Assembly (NCBI GenBank): GCA_943912265.1
Contig: CALTTS010000017.1
Location: forward strand, 1-64,000
Source: an uncultured Xanthomonas sp.
GTDB lineage: Bacteria; Pseudomonadota; Gammaproteobacteria; Xanthomonadales; Xanthomonadaceae
DNA: 64,000 bases
Direction of reading: 5' to 3'
A model generated the notes under the pieces. That model had not been told where the DNA came from. It worked only from the letters and a program-made list of their open reading frames with translations, and made no database searches. Numbering within the stretch: position 1 is the first letter of the stretch; the number at the start of each line of letters is the position of its first letter. Both the position numbers and the translations under genes were made by a program. Positions 1 to 8,814 of this stretch are shown one piece after another.

Positions 1-645
1 GCGGTGGAGCTTGCGCGGCAGCTGGGCCTTCAGGAAGGCCATCTGGTCGGCGAGGATGTTGCGGTTGGACAGGATCAGGTGCTCGATCCAGCTCGGCCGG
101 TACGGCACCGCCAGCAGCGGCATGCCGGCCTGCTGCGGGGTGCGGTCGGCCTTGCGCGAGTTGCAGTGGAAGCAGGCGGTGACCACGTTCTCCCACGTGT
201 CCTGCCCGCCCTTGGAGATCGGCATCACGTGGTCGCGGGTCAGGTGCGGGCGCGAGAAGCGCTCGCCGCAGTACAGGCACAGCTGCGCGTCGCGGGCGAA
301 CAGCGCGGTGTTGGTCAGCGCCGGGGTCGGGCACAGGCCGCGGTCGCTGGCATGGCCGCGTGCGGCGATGATCGGCGGCAGGCTGACCACGGTCTGCCTG
401 CCGGACAGGCGCGACAGGCCGCCGTGCACGTGCAGGCAGGGTTCGCCCAGGGTCCAGGCCACCGCGCCGCGCGCGTACAGGCACACGGCATCCTGCCAGG
501 TGATCCAGTCGAGGACCCGGCCGTGCGCGTCGAGGGAAAGGAAACGGACCGCACCGCCGGCGGTTCCGCAAACGTCGAAGCCCTGTACCGGGACATCGGG
601 TGCCCCGGCGTCGATCAGACCCGGCAGTGCAGTGTCTGTCTCCAT
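1..645 (-). CDS. HNH endonuclease family protein (C-terminus beyond window)
   Basis: HNH-type nuclease of unknown target. Translation from the ATG at 645 gives 215 residues without a stop before the window edge, so the C-terminus is missing. The HNH core lies at about residues 123-165: a zinc-knuckle CLYCGERF, the catalytic segment TRDHVMPISKGG, then TACFHCNSRKADRT with the second Cys pair. The HNH fold with two CxxC pairs is seen directly; the first ~110 residues match nothing I recognise. Proteins of this kind in Xanthomonadaceae are stand-alone, and there is no restriction or toxin partner here, so a restriction or toxin role is not supported. A TATAAG box at 657-662 (minus strand) lies only about 12 bases before the ATG, implying a very short 5' UTR. 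Confidence 0.85.
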   Translation of the reverse strand, partial: METDTALPGLIDAGAPDVPVQGFDVCGTAGGAVRFLSLDAHGRVLDWITWQDAVCLYARGAVAWTLGEPCLHVHGGLSRLSGRQTVVSLPPIIAARGHASDRGLCPTPALTNTALFARDAQLCLYCGERFSRPHLTRDHVMPISKGGQDTWENVVTACFHCNSRKADRTPQQAGMPLLAVPYRPSWIEHLILSNRNILADQMAFLKAQLPRKLHR

Positions 646-668
646 CGGGAATCGAGCTTATACCGGAT

Positions 669-1517
669 TCATGACGATCTGGGAATCGCGCCGGCGGCGG
701 ACAGCGGGCCCAGTGCCTGCGCGCACGGGGCCTGGACCTTCAGCGCGAGCAGGTCGTCGGCGCGGGTGCGGCCGAGGTTGACCGCGGCGACGGGCAGGCC
801 GGCGGCCGCCGCGGCGCGGACGAAGCGGAAACCGGAATAGACCATCAGCGACGAGCCGGCCACCAGCACGGCGTCGCTGCGCGACAACGCGGCCATCGCC
901 GCGGCGACCCGTTCGCGCGGCACGCTTTCGCCGAAGAACACCACGTCCGGCTTGAGCATGCCGCCGCAGCGCGCGCAGCCGGGCACGTCGAACGCGGCGA
1001 AGTCATGGCCGTCCAGGTCGGCATCGCCGTCCGGCGCGATGCCCGCCTGCAGCGCGGTCCAGCCGGGATTGCGCGCGGCCAGCGTGTCCTGCAGGTCGGC
1101 GCGGGGCGTGACGGCGCCGCAGCCGAGGCAGCGCACCGCATCGATGCGGCCGTGCAGGTCGACGACGCGCCGGCTGCCGGCCTGCTGGTGCAGGCCGTCG
1201 ACGTTCTGGGTCAGCAGCAGCTCGATGCGCCCGTCGGCCTCCAGTCCGGCCAGCGCGCGGTGCGCCCCGTTCGGCCGCGCATGCCGGAAGTGCGACCAGC
1301 CGAGCAGGCTGCGGGCCCAGTAGCGGCGGCGGGTGAGGTCGTCGCCGGTGAAGGCCTGGAAGCTGATCGGCGGCGGCCGTTTCCACGCGCCGTCGCGGTC
1401 GCGGTAGTCGGGGATGCCCGAACCGGTGCTGACGCCGGCGCCGGTGATCACGAACAGCCGTTCGTGGCGTGCCACGAAGGCCTGCAGTTCCTGCGGCGAT
1501 GTTCCGGTGGCGTCCAT
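669..1517 (-). CDS. SIR2-family NAD-dependent protein deacylase
   Basis: Sirtuin that removes acyl groups from lysine using NAD+ and releases nicotinamide. The start at 1517 (MDATGTSPQ) gives 282 residues. Longer in-frame starts up to 1646 would only add an Arg/Ala-rich tail that overlaps the terminator of the upstream gene. Visible motifs: NAD-binding GAGVSTGSGIPDYRD (residues 26-40), TQNVDGLHQQAG, the catalytic His in VVDLHGRID, a structural zinc site CLGC...CARC, and KPDVVFFGE. This set resembles class II (SIRT4-like) bacterial sirtuins. It lies downstream of the acyl-CoA dehydrogenase gene on the same strand, but a terminator-like hairpin separates them. Confidence 0.9.
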   Translation of the reverse strand: MDATGTSPQELQAFVARHERLFVITGAGVSTGSGIPDYRDRDGAWKRPPPISFQAFTGDDLTRRRYWARSLLGWSHFRHARPNGAHRALAGLEADGRIELLLTQNVDGLHQQAGSRRVVDLHGRIDAVRCLGCGAVTPRADLQDTLAARNPGWTALQAGIAPDGDADLDGHDFAAFDVPGCARCGGMLKPDVVFFGESVPRERVAAAMAALSRSDAVLVAGSSLMVYSGFRFVRAAAAAGLPVAAVNLGRTRADDLLALKVQAPCAQALGPLSAAGAIPRSS

Positions 1518-1593
1518 CGCGGCGAGTATGGCGGCGCGGGCCTGTCGGCGGAACCGGCGTGCGGCAGGTGTTTGCCGGCCTCCTGGCATGGAA

Positions 1594-1624
1594 AAGGCGC
1601 CATCGCGGGCCGCGGTGGCGCCTT
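1594..1624 (-). terminator. Intrinsic terminator after the acyl-CoA dehydrogenase gene
   Basis: Arms AAGGCGCCA (1594-1602) and TGGCGCCTT (1616-1624) with a further GC-rich inner stem. Read on the minus strand the hairpin ends in CCTTTTCC. It lies about 40 bases downstream of the dehydrogenase stop. Confidence 0.65.
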
Positions 1625-1665
1625 CCCGGGCGTGCGGGCCGGCCATGCGCGCCGGCCCGGCGGGA

Positions 1666-3456
1666 TCACGCGCCGAAGCGCGCGTCTTCCATCGCCATCA
1701 GCGGCGCGGCGCCGGCTTCGATGCAGGCGGCATGGGCCAGCGTGCGCGGCAGCACGCGGGCGTAGTAGAAGCGGGCCGTTTCCAGCTTGGCCTGCTTGAA
1801 CGCGGCGTCCTGCGCGGAGGCCTTGGCCGTGGCGACGCTGCGCGCCCACCAGTAGGCCAGCACCACGTAGCCCGAGTAGAACAGGTAGTCGAAGCTGGCC
1901 GCGCCGATTTCCTCCGGGTTGGCGGCGGCGCGCTGCAGCACCGATTGGGTCAGCTTGGCCCATTCGGCGGCCTTGGCTTGCAGCGGGCCGATGAACTCGG
2001 CCAGCTCGGCATCGCCGGCGTGTTCCTTGACGAAGGATTCGACCAGGCCGAGGAACAGCTTCAGCCCGGCGCCCTGGGTGGCGGCGGTCTTGCGGCCGAG
2101 CAGGTCCAGTGCCTGGATGCCGGTGGTGCCTTCGTACAGCGTGGTGATGCGGGCGTCGCGCGCCAGCTGCTCCATGCCGTGCTCGGCGATGTAGCCGTGG
2201 CCGCCGAAGCACTGCTGGGCGTTGTAGGTGTTCTCGATGCTCCACTCGGTCAGGCAGGCCTTGGTGATCGGCGTGAGGAAGCTGACCAGCGTGTCGGCCT
2301 CGGCGCGGACGGCCGGGTCGGCGGCATGGCCGGCCTTGTCCAGCTCGGTGTAGGCATGCAGGGCGAGCAGGCGGCCGCCTTCGGTCAGCGACTTGATGGT
2401 CAGCAGCATGCGCCGCACGTCGGGCTGGGCGAGGATCGGGTCGGCCGGCTTGTCCGGCAGCTGCGGGCCCTTCGGCGCGCGCGACTGCAGCCGCTCGCGG
2501 GCGTAGCGCAGGGCGTTCTGGTAGGCGCGCTCGGACTGCGCCAGGCCCTGCACGCCCACGCCCAGGCGCGCGGAGTTCATCATCACGAACATCGCCTGCA
2601 GGCCCTTGTGCGGCTGGCCGACGAGGTAGCCCTGGGCACCGTCGAAGTTCATCACGCAGGTGGACGAGCCGTGGATGCCCATCTTGTGTTCCAGCGCGCC
2701 GCAGCGCAGCGCATTGCGCTCGCCGACGCTGCCGTCGCGGGCAACCTTGTACTTGGGCGTGACGAACAGCGAGATGCCCTTCGGGCCGGCCGGCGCGTCG
2801 GGCAGCCTGGCCAGCACCAGGTGGACGATGTTCTCGGCCAGGTCGTGCTCGCCGGCGGTGATGAAGATCTTGGTGCCGGTGATCGAATAGCTGCCGTCGG
2901 CGTCGGGCTCGGCGCGGGTCTTCAGCAGGCCCAGGTCGGTGCCGGCGTGCGGCTCGGTCAGGCACATGGTGCCGGTCCAGTTGCCGGCCACCAGCGGCTT
3001 GAGGAAGACCTCCTTCTGCCAGTCCTCGCCGTAGTGCTTGAGCGCCTCGACCGCGCCGTGGGAGAGCAGCGGGAACAGGCTCCAGGCCAGGTTGGAGGCG
3101 TTGGTCATCTCGGCCACCGCCATGCCCAGCGTCTCCGGCATGCCCTGGCCGCCGGCTTCCGGCGCCGCGGTCAGGCCGGTCCAGCCGCCTTCCACGTACT
3201 GCGCATAGGCCTCCTTGAAGCCGGGCGCGGTGGCGACCTCGCCGGTCTCCTTGTCCAGCGTGCAGCCCACTTCGTCGCCGATCGCGTTCAGCGGCGACAG
3301 CACGCTGGTGGTGAAGCGGCCGGCTTCCTCCAGCACGGCGTCGATGATGTCGGCGGTCGCATCGGCGAAGCCGATGTCGGCGAACAGGCGATCGGCCTTC
3401 AGCACGTCGTGCAGGGCGAAGCGGAGGTCGTTGATCGGGGCGGAATAGGTGCTCAT
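1666..3456 (-). CDS. Acyl-CoA dehydrogenase (long, C-terminal-extended type)
   Basis: FAD-dependent acyl-CoA dehydrogenase of 596 residues, which oxidises an acyl-CoA at the alpha-beta position and passes electrons to ETF. The start is the ATG at 3456 (MSTYSAPINDLRF); the open frame runs much further upstream but through unrelated genes. Visible features: N-terminal helical domain, FAD/substrate motif CLTEPHAGTDLGLL near residue 165, ENTYNAQQCFGGHGY, and LYEGTTGIQALDLLGRK containing the probable catalytic Glu. A C-terminal extra domain beyond residue ~450 matches the 'acetyl-CoA dehydrogenase C-terminal-like' group, to which DMSP-degradation DmdC enzymes also belong. The true substrate cannot be told; fatty-acid oxidation is the default. 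Confidence 0.92.
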   Translation of the reverse strand: MSTYSAPINDLRFALHDVLKADRLFADIGFADATADIIDAVLEEAGRFTTSVLSPLNAIGDEVGCTLDKETGEVATAPGFKEAYAQYVEGGWTGLTAAPEAGGQGMPETLGMAVAEMTNASNLAWSLFPLLSHGAVEALKHYGEDWQKEVFLKPLVAGNWTGTMCLTEPHAGTDLGLLKTRAEPDADGSYSITGTKIFITAGEHDLAENIVHLVLARLPDAPAGPKGISLFVTPKYKVARDGSVGERNALRCGALEHKMGIHGSSTCVMNFDGAQGYLVGQPHKGLQAMFVMMNSARLGVGVQGLAQSERAYQNALRYARERLQSRAPKGPQLPDKPADPILAQPDVRRMLLTIKSLTEGGRLLALHAYTELDKAGHAADPAVRAEADTLVSFLTPITKACLTEWSIENTYNAQQCFGGHGYIAEHGMEQLARDARITTLYEGTTGIQALDLLGRKTAATQGAGLKLFLGLVESFVKEHAGDAELAEFIGPLQAKAAEWAKLTQSVLQRAAANPEEIGAASFDYLFYSGYVVLAYWWARSVATAKASAQDAAFKQAKLETARFYYARVLPRTLAHAACIEAGAAPLMAMEDARFGA

Positions 3457-3491
3457 GGGGATGTCGTCGTCGTGCGGGAGAAAGGGGAAGG

Positions 3492-3968
3492 TCAACGCAG
3501 CACGCCGTCGAGGCCGGGTGCAGGGTTGAGCTGGTTGCGGCTGTCGATCTCGAAGCTGCGCGGCTTCTTGTCCTCGGGCGTGGCTTCCACGCTGCCCTTC
3601 AGCGTGTAGGCCAGCCCGTGGCGCCCGGCCAGCGCGTCGGCCACGGCGATGCGGGCCAGCGGCGTGGGCTGCAGCGACACGCTCACCACGTCGGCCGATT
3701 CCGGGCCGATCGACAGCGCCGGCGCGGCCTGCAGCGTGCCGGCCGGCTGGTCGGCGACGCCGATGTCCAGTTTCACCGTGTCGAAGCGCATCGGGATGCT
3801 GCTGTAGTTCTGCAGGCGCAGGTCCGCCGACCAGCTGCCGTCGGCGTGGACGGTAAGCTGTTGCAGGCTGGCGGCCGGCGGCGAGACGCGCTTGACCATG
3901 CCGCCCCCGCACGCGCCGAGCGCGATGCAGAGTAGCGCCGCTGTCGCCAGCTGCAGGTTGCGTGGCAT
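3492..3968 (-). CDS. LEA/WHy-type lipoprotein
   Basis: Small lipoprotein of 158 residues. The signal peptide MPRNLQLATAALLCIALGAC ends in a lipobox (LGAC). The mature part is one beta-rich domain with the pattern LRLQNYSSIPMRFDTVKLDI typical of LEA-14/WHy (water stress and hypersensitive response) domains. Such lipoproteins are common in Xanthomonadaceae; their role is unproven. It starts 36 bases upstream of the acyl-CoA dehydrogenase on the same strand, so the two are probably cotranscribed, though a functional link is not obvious. Confidence 0.8.
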   Translation of the reverse strand: MPRNLQLATAALLCIALGACGGGMVKRVSPPAASLQQLTVHADGSWSADLRLQNYSSIPMRFDTVKLDIGVADQPAGTLQAAPALSIGPESADVVSVSLQPTPLARIAVADALAGRHGLAYTLKGSVEATPEDKKPRSFEIDSRNQLNPAPGLDGVLR

Positions 3969-4188
3969 CGGATCGCTCCGGAACTCTCGGGAGTCCGAGA
4001 ATACTACGGAGTATGGAGTGCACCGGCGTGCTGCACTGCGGAAGAAAGGAGGATTGACAACCCGTCCCGGCCTGCTCCGGCGGAGCGGACCGGGGGAAAT
4101 TCCGACCCCGGCGCCAGCCCCGCACCGGCTGTGCGCCGGCCGGCCGCGGCCGACATTGGGGGCTCGGTTTCCCGAGCCGGAGGTCGCC

Positions 4189-4437
4189 GTGCCGCACGTG
4201 TTTCCCGATGACAGCGCATCCACGCACGAGGGGCGGGTGGTCCTGCGCGTGCGCCAGTGCGGCCGCGCCTGGGAGCTGGTCCATCCCAGGCAGCCGCTGC
4301 GGCGGTTCCACGACCCGGTCGAGGCGTTCGAGCGGGCCGAGCATCTGGCCCTCGCGCACCGCCGCGAGAGCGGCATGCCGACCGGCGTGGTCTTCGAGAT
4401 CCCCGGCGCGGAAACGCTGGCGGCGCGTTTCGACTGA
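4189..4437 (+). CDS. Small DUF2188-like hypothetical protein
   Basis: Predicted 82-residue cytosolic protein starting at GTG 4189, chosen because GGAGG sits five bases upstream (4179-4183). The body is a short alpha/beta unit with RVRQCGRAWELVHPRQP near the front and a Phe-His-Asp helix, resembling DUF2188-type proteins that hold one Trp-containing strand followed by a helix. No catalytic motif is seen. It ends 36 bases before waaA on the same strand and may share its transcript. The open frame extends upstream to 3892, but that part overlaps the lipoprotein gene and has no ribosome binding site. Confidence 0.6.
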   Translation: MPHVFPDDSASTHEGRVVLRVRQCGRAWELVHPRQPLRRFHDPVEAFERAEHLALAHRRESGMPTGVVFEIPGAETLAARFD

Positions 4438-4473
4438 AGCCGGCCGCGCGCGGGCATCGCGTATCCTTGGCCG

Positions 4474-5802
4474 ATGCGGAAGGACCTGACCGAAGTCGCG
4501 CTGCGCAGCCTGTATTCGGCCGTGCTGTACCTGCTGTTGCCGGCGACGGTCTACCACCTGATCTGGCGCGGCGTGCGCGTGCGCGAGTATTTCCAGCGCT
4601 GGGGCGAGCGTTATGCCTCCTATTCGCACACCCGCGGCCAGCCCTGCGTGTGGCTGCACGCGGTGTCGGTGGGCGAGGTCAACGCGGCGGTTCCGCTGGT
4701 CGAACGCCTGCGGCGCGAGCGGCCCGACATCCGCTGGGTCGTGACCACGTTCACGCCCACCGGGTCCGAGCGGGTGCGCGTGCTGTGGGGCGAGACCGTG
4801 GACCACGTCTACCTGCCCTACGACGTGCCCGGCAGCGTCGACCGTTTCCTCGACCACTTCCGGCCGCAGCTGGCGCTGATCATGGAGACCGAGCTGTGGC
4901 CCAACCTGATCTTCGGCTGCCGCGACCGCGCCATCCCGGTGTACATCGTCAATGCGCGGCTGTCGGCGCGCTCGCTGCGCGGCTACCGCCTGCTGCGGCC
5001 CTTGATCGGCCGCGCGCTGCGCACCGTGCGCCGGGTGCTGGCGCAGTCGCGCGAGGATGCGCGCCGGTTCGTCGAACTCGGCGCGGAACCCGCGCAGGTG
5101 ACGACCGTGGGCAACCTGAAGTTCGACATCTCCCCGCCGGCCGACCTGGACGATTTCGTCGCCGCGTTCCGCGCCCGCGTGCCGGCGTCGCGGCCGGTCT
5201 GGATCGCGGCCAGCACCCACGAGGGCGAGGAAACCGCCGTCATCGAGATGCACCGGGCCTTGCGGCAGCGCTGGCCCGACCTGCTGCTGCTGTGGGCGCC
5301 GCGCCACCGCGAACGTTTCGCCAGGGCCGAGGCGCTGGCCCGCGATGCCGGCTGGCGCGTGGCCACGCGCCGCGAACGCGGCTGGCCGGGCCGCGACGAC
5401 GACGTGTTCGTGATCGACACCCTCGGCGAGCTGATGGGGTTCTACGCCTGCGCCCAGGTGGCCTTCGTCGGCGGCAGCCTGCAGCCGGTCGGCGGCCACA
5501 ACCTGCTGGAACCGGCGGTGGTGGGCACGCCGTCGGTGACCGGGCCGCACCTGCACAACTTCGCCGAGATCTCGCGGCGGATGCAGCAGGCCGGTGCGAT
5601 CGGCATCTGCGCGGACGCGCGTGCGGTGCGGCTCGAACTGCAGCGCCTGCTGGCCGACCCGCAGGCCCGGCAGGCGATGGCGCAGGCCGGCGCCGCGCTG
5701 CTCGAAAGCGGCCGCGGCGCGACCGAACGGACGCTGCACTGCCTGGCGGCGGACCTGCCGGCGGTCCGGGCGGACTGGCCGGCCGGCGCGGCCGGGGCAT
5801 GA
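4474..5802 (+). CDS. waaA: 3-deoxy-D-manno-octulosonic acid (Kdo) transferase
   Basis: Inner-membrane glycosyltransferase that adds Kdo from CMP-Kdo to lipid A precursor, the first step of LPS core assembly. 442 residues, the normal length for KdtA/WaaA. N-terminal membrane anchor LYSAVLYLLLPATVYHLIW (residues 10-28); HAVSVGEVNAA carries the conserved acceptor-side Glu; METELWPNL; STHEGEE; and C-terminal GGSLQPVGGHNLLEP for CMP-Kdo binding. Acts at the cytoplasmic face. It is followed immediately by a strong terminator. Confidence 0.95.
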   Translation: MRKDLTEVALRSLYSAVLYLLLPATVYHLIWRGVRVREYFQRWGERYASYSHTRGQPCVWLHAVSVGEVNAAVPLVERLRRERPDIRWVVTTFTPTGSERVRVLWGETVDHVYLPYDVPGSVDRFLDHFRPQLALIMETELWPNLIFGCRDRAIPVYIVNARLSARSLRGYRLLRPLIGRALRTVRRVLAQSREDARRFVELGAEPAQVTTVGNLKFDISPPADLDDFVAAFRARVPASRPVWIAASTHEGEETAVIEMHRALRQRWPDLLLLWAPRHRERFARAEALARDAGWRVATRRERGWPGRDDDVFVIDTLGELMGFYACAQVAFVGGSLQPVGGHNLLEPAVVGTPSVTGPHLHNFAEISRRMQQAGAIGICADARAVRLELQRLLADPQARQAMAQAGAALLESGRGATERTLHCLAADLPAVRADWPAGAAGA

Positions 5803-5803
5803 A

Positions 5804-5826
5804 AAAGGCGGGCAAGGCCCGCCTTT
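5804..5826. terminator. Bidirectional terminator between waaA and tolC
   Basis: Perfect 10-bp stem AAAGGCGGGC/GCCCGCCTTT with a three-base loop, flanked by A and T runs on both sides. It starts right after the waaA stop and lies between convergent genes. Confidence 0.85.
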
Positions 5827-5871
5827 CCGGATGGCGCCGACCATCGGCCGGCGTCAGTCGACTGCCGCAGG

Positions 5872-7230
5872 TCAGGGCGACGGCGCCAGCTTGACCTCGG
5901 CGTCGGCGGTGAGCAGGCGGTTGATGTCCTGCAGGTCGGCGATGTCCAGCGTGCCGGCGGCCTGCGCCAGCAGCAGGCGGTTCTGCAGGTAGTTGTACTT
6001 GGCGATGGAGTAGTCCTGCTCGGCCGCGAACAGGGTGCGCTGGTTCTGCAGCACGTCGAGCACGGTGCGGGTGCCGACTTCCAGGCCGACCTGCGAGGCC
6101 TCGTAGGCGGACTGCGCCGAGACCAGCGCCAGGCGGCGGGCCTCGATCTCGCTGATGCCCGCTTCCAGGGTGTTGTAGGCATTGCGCGTGTTGCGCACGA
6201 TCGCGCGGCGCTGCTGCTCGTAGCTGTCCTGCGCCATGTCGCGCTGGGCCAGCGCCGAACGCACCTTCGACTGGGTGGCGCCGCCGGCGAAGATCGGCAC
6301 GCTCAGGGTCAGGCCGATTTTCTTGGAATCGGCGCTGCCGTTGGTGGACAGCCCGCCGGTGCCGACGTTGCTGCCGCCCCAGTCCGCGCCGCGGCCGTAG
6401 CTGCCGCTCAGCGACAGCGTCGGCAGATGGCCGGCGCGCGCGGTGTCGACATCGGCTTCGGCCGACTTGACCTGGTAGTCGAGCGAGCGCAGCGCCGGGT
6501 TGCTGTCCAGCGCGGTGCTGACCCACGTATCCGCGTTCTTGCCGGCCGGCAATTCCGGGCGGAAGTCGGCCGGCAGCGCCATCAGGCGCCTGACCGGCTG
6601 GCCGGTGATCTCCTCCAGCGCCTGGTAGGCATCCTTCAGCGCGTTGCGTGCCTCGATCGTGGTCGCGCGCGCGGCGTCGTACTGGGCGCGGGCTTCGTGG
6701 ACGTCGGTGATCGGCGCCAGACCGACTTCCAGACGCTTCTGCGCGTAATCGAACTGCTTCTTGTAGGCCGCTTCGGAGGCCTCGGCCGCCGACACCGTGT
6801 CGATGGCGACCAGCACGTTGAAGTAGGCCGCCGAGGTACGCACGATCAGCGAGTCATTGGCCGATTCCAGGTCGAAGTCGGCGGCGTGGCTGAGCGCTTT
6901 CTGGCTGCGCAGGCTGGAGATGCGGCTGTAGTCGAACACCGACTGCGACAGGCTCACGCCGTAGTCGCGGGACTTGCCAGTGTCGCTCCACGAGCCGCCC
7001 TCGGGCTTGCTGTTGCTGCGGGTGAAGCTGGCGCTGCCGTTGAGCTGCGGCAGCAGCAGCGCGCGGGCCTGCACGGCGCCTTCCTTCTGGGCCAGCCGTC
7101 CGGACTCGGCCGAAGCCAGCTGCGGGTCGCCGCTGCGGGCCATTTCGAAAGTCTGCATCAGGTCGGTGGCATGGGCGGCCAGCGGACTCAGCAGCGCGGC
7201 GAGCGCAAGGGCGATTGGGCGGCGGATCAT
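5872..7230 (-). CDS. tolC: TolC-family outer membrane efflux channel
   Basis: Trimeric outer-membrane channel for type I secretion and RND efflux. 452 residues, with a signal peptide (MIRRPIALALAALLSPLAAHA) and two repeated OEP domains. TolC hallmarks include SLSQSVFDYSRI, EARAQYDAARA, ITGQPV and the second-repeat GTRTVLDVLQNQRTLF. The start at 7230 has AGGAAG upstream. It lies 27 bases downstream of the pcm-type gene on the same strand, an order shared with Xanthomonas. It is the only outer-membrane channel in the window and a plausible partner for the RND pair at 8.8-13.1 kb, which lacks one; this link is inference. Confidence 0.93.
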   Translation of the reverse strand: MIRRPIALALAALLSPLAAHATDLMQTFEMARSGDPQLASAESGRLAQKEGAVQARALLLPQLNGSASFTRSNSKPEGGSWSDTGKSRDYGVSLSQSVFDYSRISSLRSQKALSHAADFDLESANDSLIVRTSAAYFNVLVAIDTVSAAEASEAAYKKQFDYAQKRLEVGLAPITDVHEARAQYDAARATTIEARNALKDAYQALEEITGQPVRRLMALPADFRPELPAGKNADTWVSTALDSNPALRSLDYQVKSAEADVDTARAGHLPTLSLSGSYGRGADWGGSNVGTGGLSTNGSADSKKIGLTLSVPIFAGGATQSKVRSALAQRDMAQDSYEQQRRAIVRNTRNAYNTLEAGISEIEARRLALVSAQSAYEASQVGLEVGTRTVLDVLQNQRTLFAAEQDYSIAKYNYLQNRLLLAQAAGTLDIADLQDINRLLTADAEVKLAPSP

Positions 7231-7257
7231 CGGAAGGCTTCCTTGGGGGGGGCTGCG

Positions 7258-7923
7258 TCAGAACGTGAATTGGGGTGTCGGCTCGGCGCCGACCAGATAG
7301 GCGAGATCGGTTTCGAACAACGATTCGGCGTGGTCGGCGTTGACCGTGCCGTCGGCACGCACGCGCACGGCTTCCATGACCGGCGAGCGGCCGTGCACCA
7401 CGAACAGGCGGCCGCCGGGGCGCAGCCAGCGGACGAAGGCGGCGGGGATGGCATCCACCGCGCCGGTCACGCAGATGGCGTCGAAGCGACGTTCGGTGTC
7501 CCAGTGCAGGGCATCGGCGGTTTCGATGCGCACGTTGCTGCCCAGGCCGGTGAGGTCGAGGTTGGCGCGCGCGGCCTGTGCCAGTTCGGGCCGGATTTCC
7601 AGACTCAGCACCTCACGCGCGAGCTGGCCGAGGCAGGCGCTGATGTAGCCGCTGCCGGTGCCGATTTCGAGCACGTCCTCGCCGGGCTTGAGTTCCAGCG
7701 CCTGCAGCATGCGGCCCTCGACCACCGGCTTCATGGTGCTGGCGCCGTGGCCGAGCGGGATCTCGATGTCGGCATAGGCGAGCGCGCGGTGGATTTCCGG
7801 GAGGAAGGCCTCGCGCGGCAGGCGGGACAGCACGTCGAGCACGTCCAGGTCGAGCACGTCCCAGGGACGTACCTGCTGTTCGACCATCAGTTCGCGGGCT
7901 TGGGAGTAGTTCAGCGTGGTCAT
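7258..7923 (-). CDS. Protein-L-isoaspartate O-methyltransferase family protein
   Basis: SAM-dependent methyltransferase of 221 residues with PCMT architecture: N-terminal helices (ARELMVEQQVRPWDVLD), SAM motif I VLEIGTGSGYISACLGQLA, LSLEIRPELAQAAR, and a C-terminal LRPGGRLFVVHG. Classical enzymes methylate damaged isoaspartyl residues for repair. This branch, always found beside tolC in xanthomonads, has an altered substrate loop (GHGASTMKPVVEGRM), so the repair activity is likely but not certain. It probably forms an operon with tolC. Confidence 0.85.
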   Translation of the reverse strand: MTTLNYSQARELMVEQQVRPWDVLDLDVLDVLSRLPREAFLPEIHRALAYADIEIPLGHGASTMKPVVEGRMLQALELKPGEDVLEIGTGSGYISACLGQLAREVLSLEIRPELAQAARANLDLTGLGSNVRIETADALHWDTERRFDAICVTGAVDAIPAAFVRWLRPGGRLFVVHGRSPVMEAVRVRADGTVNADHAESLFETDLAYLVGAEPTPQFTF

Positions 7924-8058
7924 CGTGCGTGTCCGGCGCGGAGAGGGAAGGCGCTCATTCTACCGGCGCGGCCGAGGGGCGGTGCGGGGCAGGATCGCCT
8001 CGCCGGCGCGCGTCCCGTAGTGCCGGAAGTCACCGGGCCTGTCGGCAGGGAGCGGGCC

Positions 8059-8727
8059 TCAGCGGGGGGCATAGGTGCGCAGGAAGAAATCGACGGTGGC
8101 GGCGATGTGGGCGTCCACTTCGGTCTGGTTGCACGGCAGCGCCACCCCGCAGGTCATGCGCGCGTGCAGTTCGCCCTTGAGCAGGCTGAACAGCTGCGAG
8201 GCGGCCCGCGGCAGGGCGTCCTCGGGGATGTCCAGGTCGCCGCGTTCGATGTGTACCCGCAGCAGCCCGCCCAGCGCGTTCATCACCCGCTCCGGGCCGG
8301 CGCACCAGAACAGCTGGCTCAGGTGCTTGTCGGCGTTGGCCAGGTCCTGCATCGCGCGCTGGGTGGCCAGCGCCTCGGGGCTGGTGACCAGCGCGAAGAA
8401 GGCATGGCCGATGGCGTCCAGCCGTTCGCGCAGGTCGGCGCCGGTGTCGGCGATGAACAGCTCGTCGGGAATCAGCGCTTCGCACTGGGCCCGGATGGCG
8501 GCCCCGAACAGCGTGGCCTTGTCGCCGAAATGGCTGTAGACGGTCAGCTTGGACACGCCGGCGGCGGCGGAGATCTGGTCCATGCTCACCCGTTCGTAAC
8601 CCTGTTCGATGAACAGTCGGCGCGCGGCGTCGAGGACAGCGGCCCGCTTGCCCAGGTCCTTGGGGCGTCCGGGGCCGTGCTGGCGGGGCGCGGCGGCAGG
8701 TTTGGCGACGGGAACATGGCGAACCAT
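8059..8727 (-). CDS. TetR/AcrR-family transcriptional regulator
   Basis: 222-residue one-domain repressor type. The N-terminal helix-turn-helix (about residues 24-72) reads DAARRLFIEQGYERVSMDQI then AAAGVSKLTVYSHFGDKATL, matching TetR/AcrR. The C-terminal ligand domain resembles the AefR-like group (ATQRAMQDLANADKHLSQLF). It is divergent from the RND efflux genes with 87 bases between the starts, the usual layout of a local efflux repressor. Control of that pump is inferred from position. Confidence 0.9.
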   Translation of the reverse strand: MVRHVPVAKPAAAPRQHGPGRPKDLGKRAAVLDAARRLFIEQGYERVSMDQISAAAGVSKLTVYSHFGDKATLFGAAIRAQCEALIPDELFIADTGADLRERLDAIGHAFFALVTSPEALATQRAMQDLANADKHLSQLFWCAGPERVMNALGGLLRVHIERGDLDIPEDALPRAASQLFSLLKGELHARMTCGVALPCNQTEVDAHIAATVDFFLRTYAPR

Positions 8728-8814
8728 GCGTTCAATACTATACCATCCGGTTCGATATTTGTAGGCGCCGGCAGGCGCGTCGACCACGCATCCAACGCAA
8801 GGCCCGTATCGCCC
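8728..8814. promoter_or_regulatory. Divergent promoter/operator region, tetR - RND
   Basis: Unusually A/T-rich patch (8733-8762) in GC-rich surroundings. It reads ATACTATACCATCCGG then TTCGATATTTG, with imperfect dyad symmetry around CCGG. It is the only space where both promoters and the TetR operator can lie. Confidence 0.5.

Noticed and set aside
1414..3609. Long plus-strand frame opposite the acyl-CoA dehydrogenase
   Set aside because: Composition (Gly, Arg, Ala, Val, Gln, His rich) is that of an antisense shadow, with no motif. The same holds for the other long frames opposite known genes.
1666..5844. Very long minus-strand open frame of about 1390 codons
   Set aside because: Only the last 596 codons form a protein family (acyl-CoA dehydrogenase). 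The rest lies antisense to waaA and over the lipoprotein gene and is a high-GC artefact.
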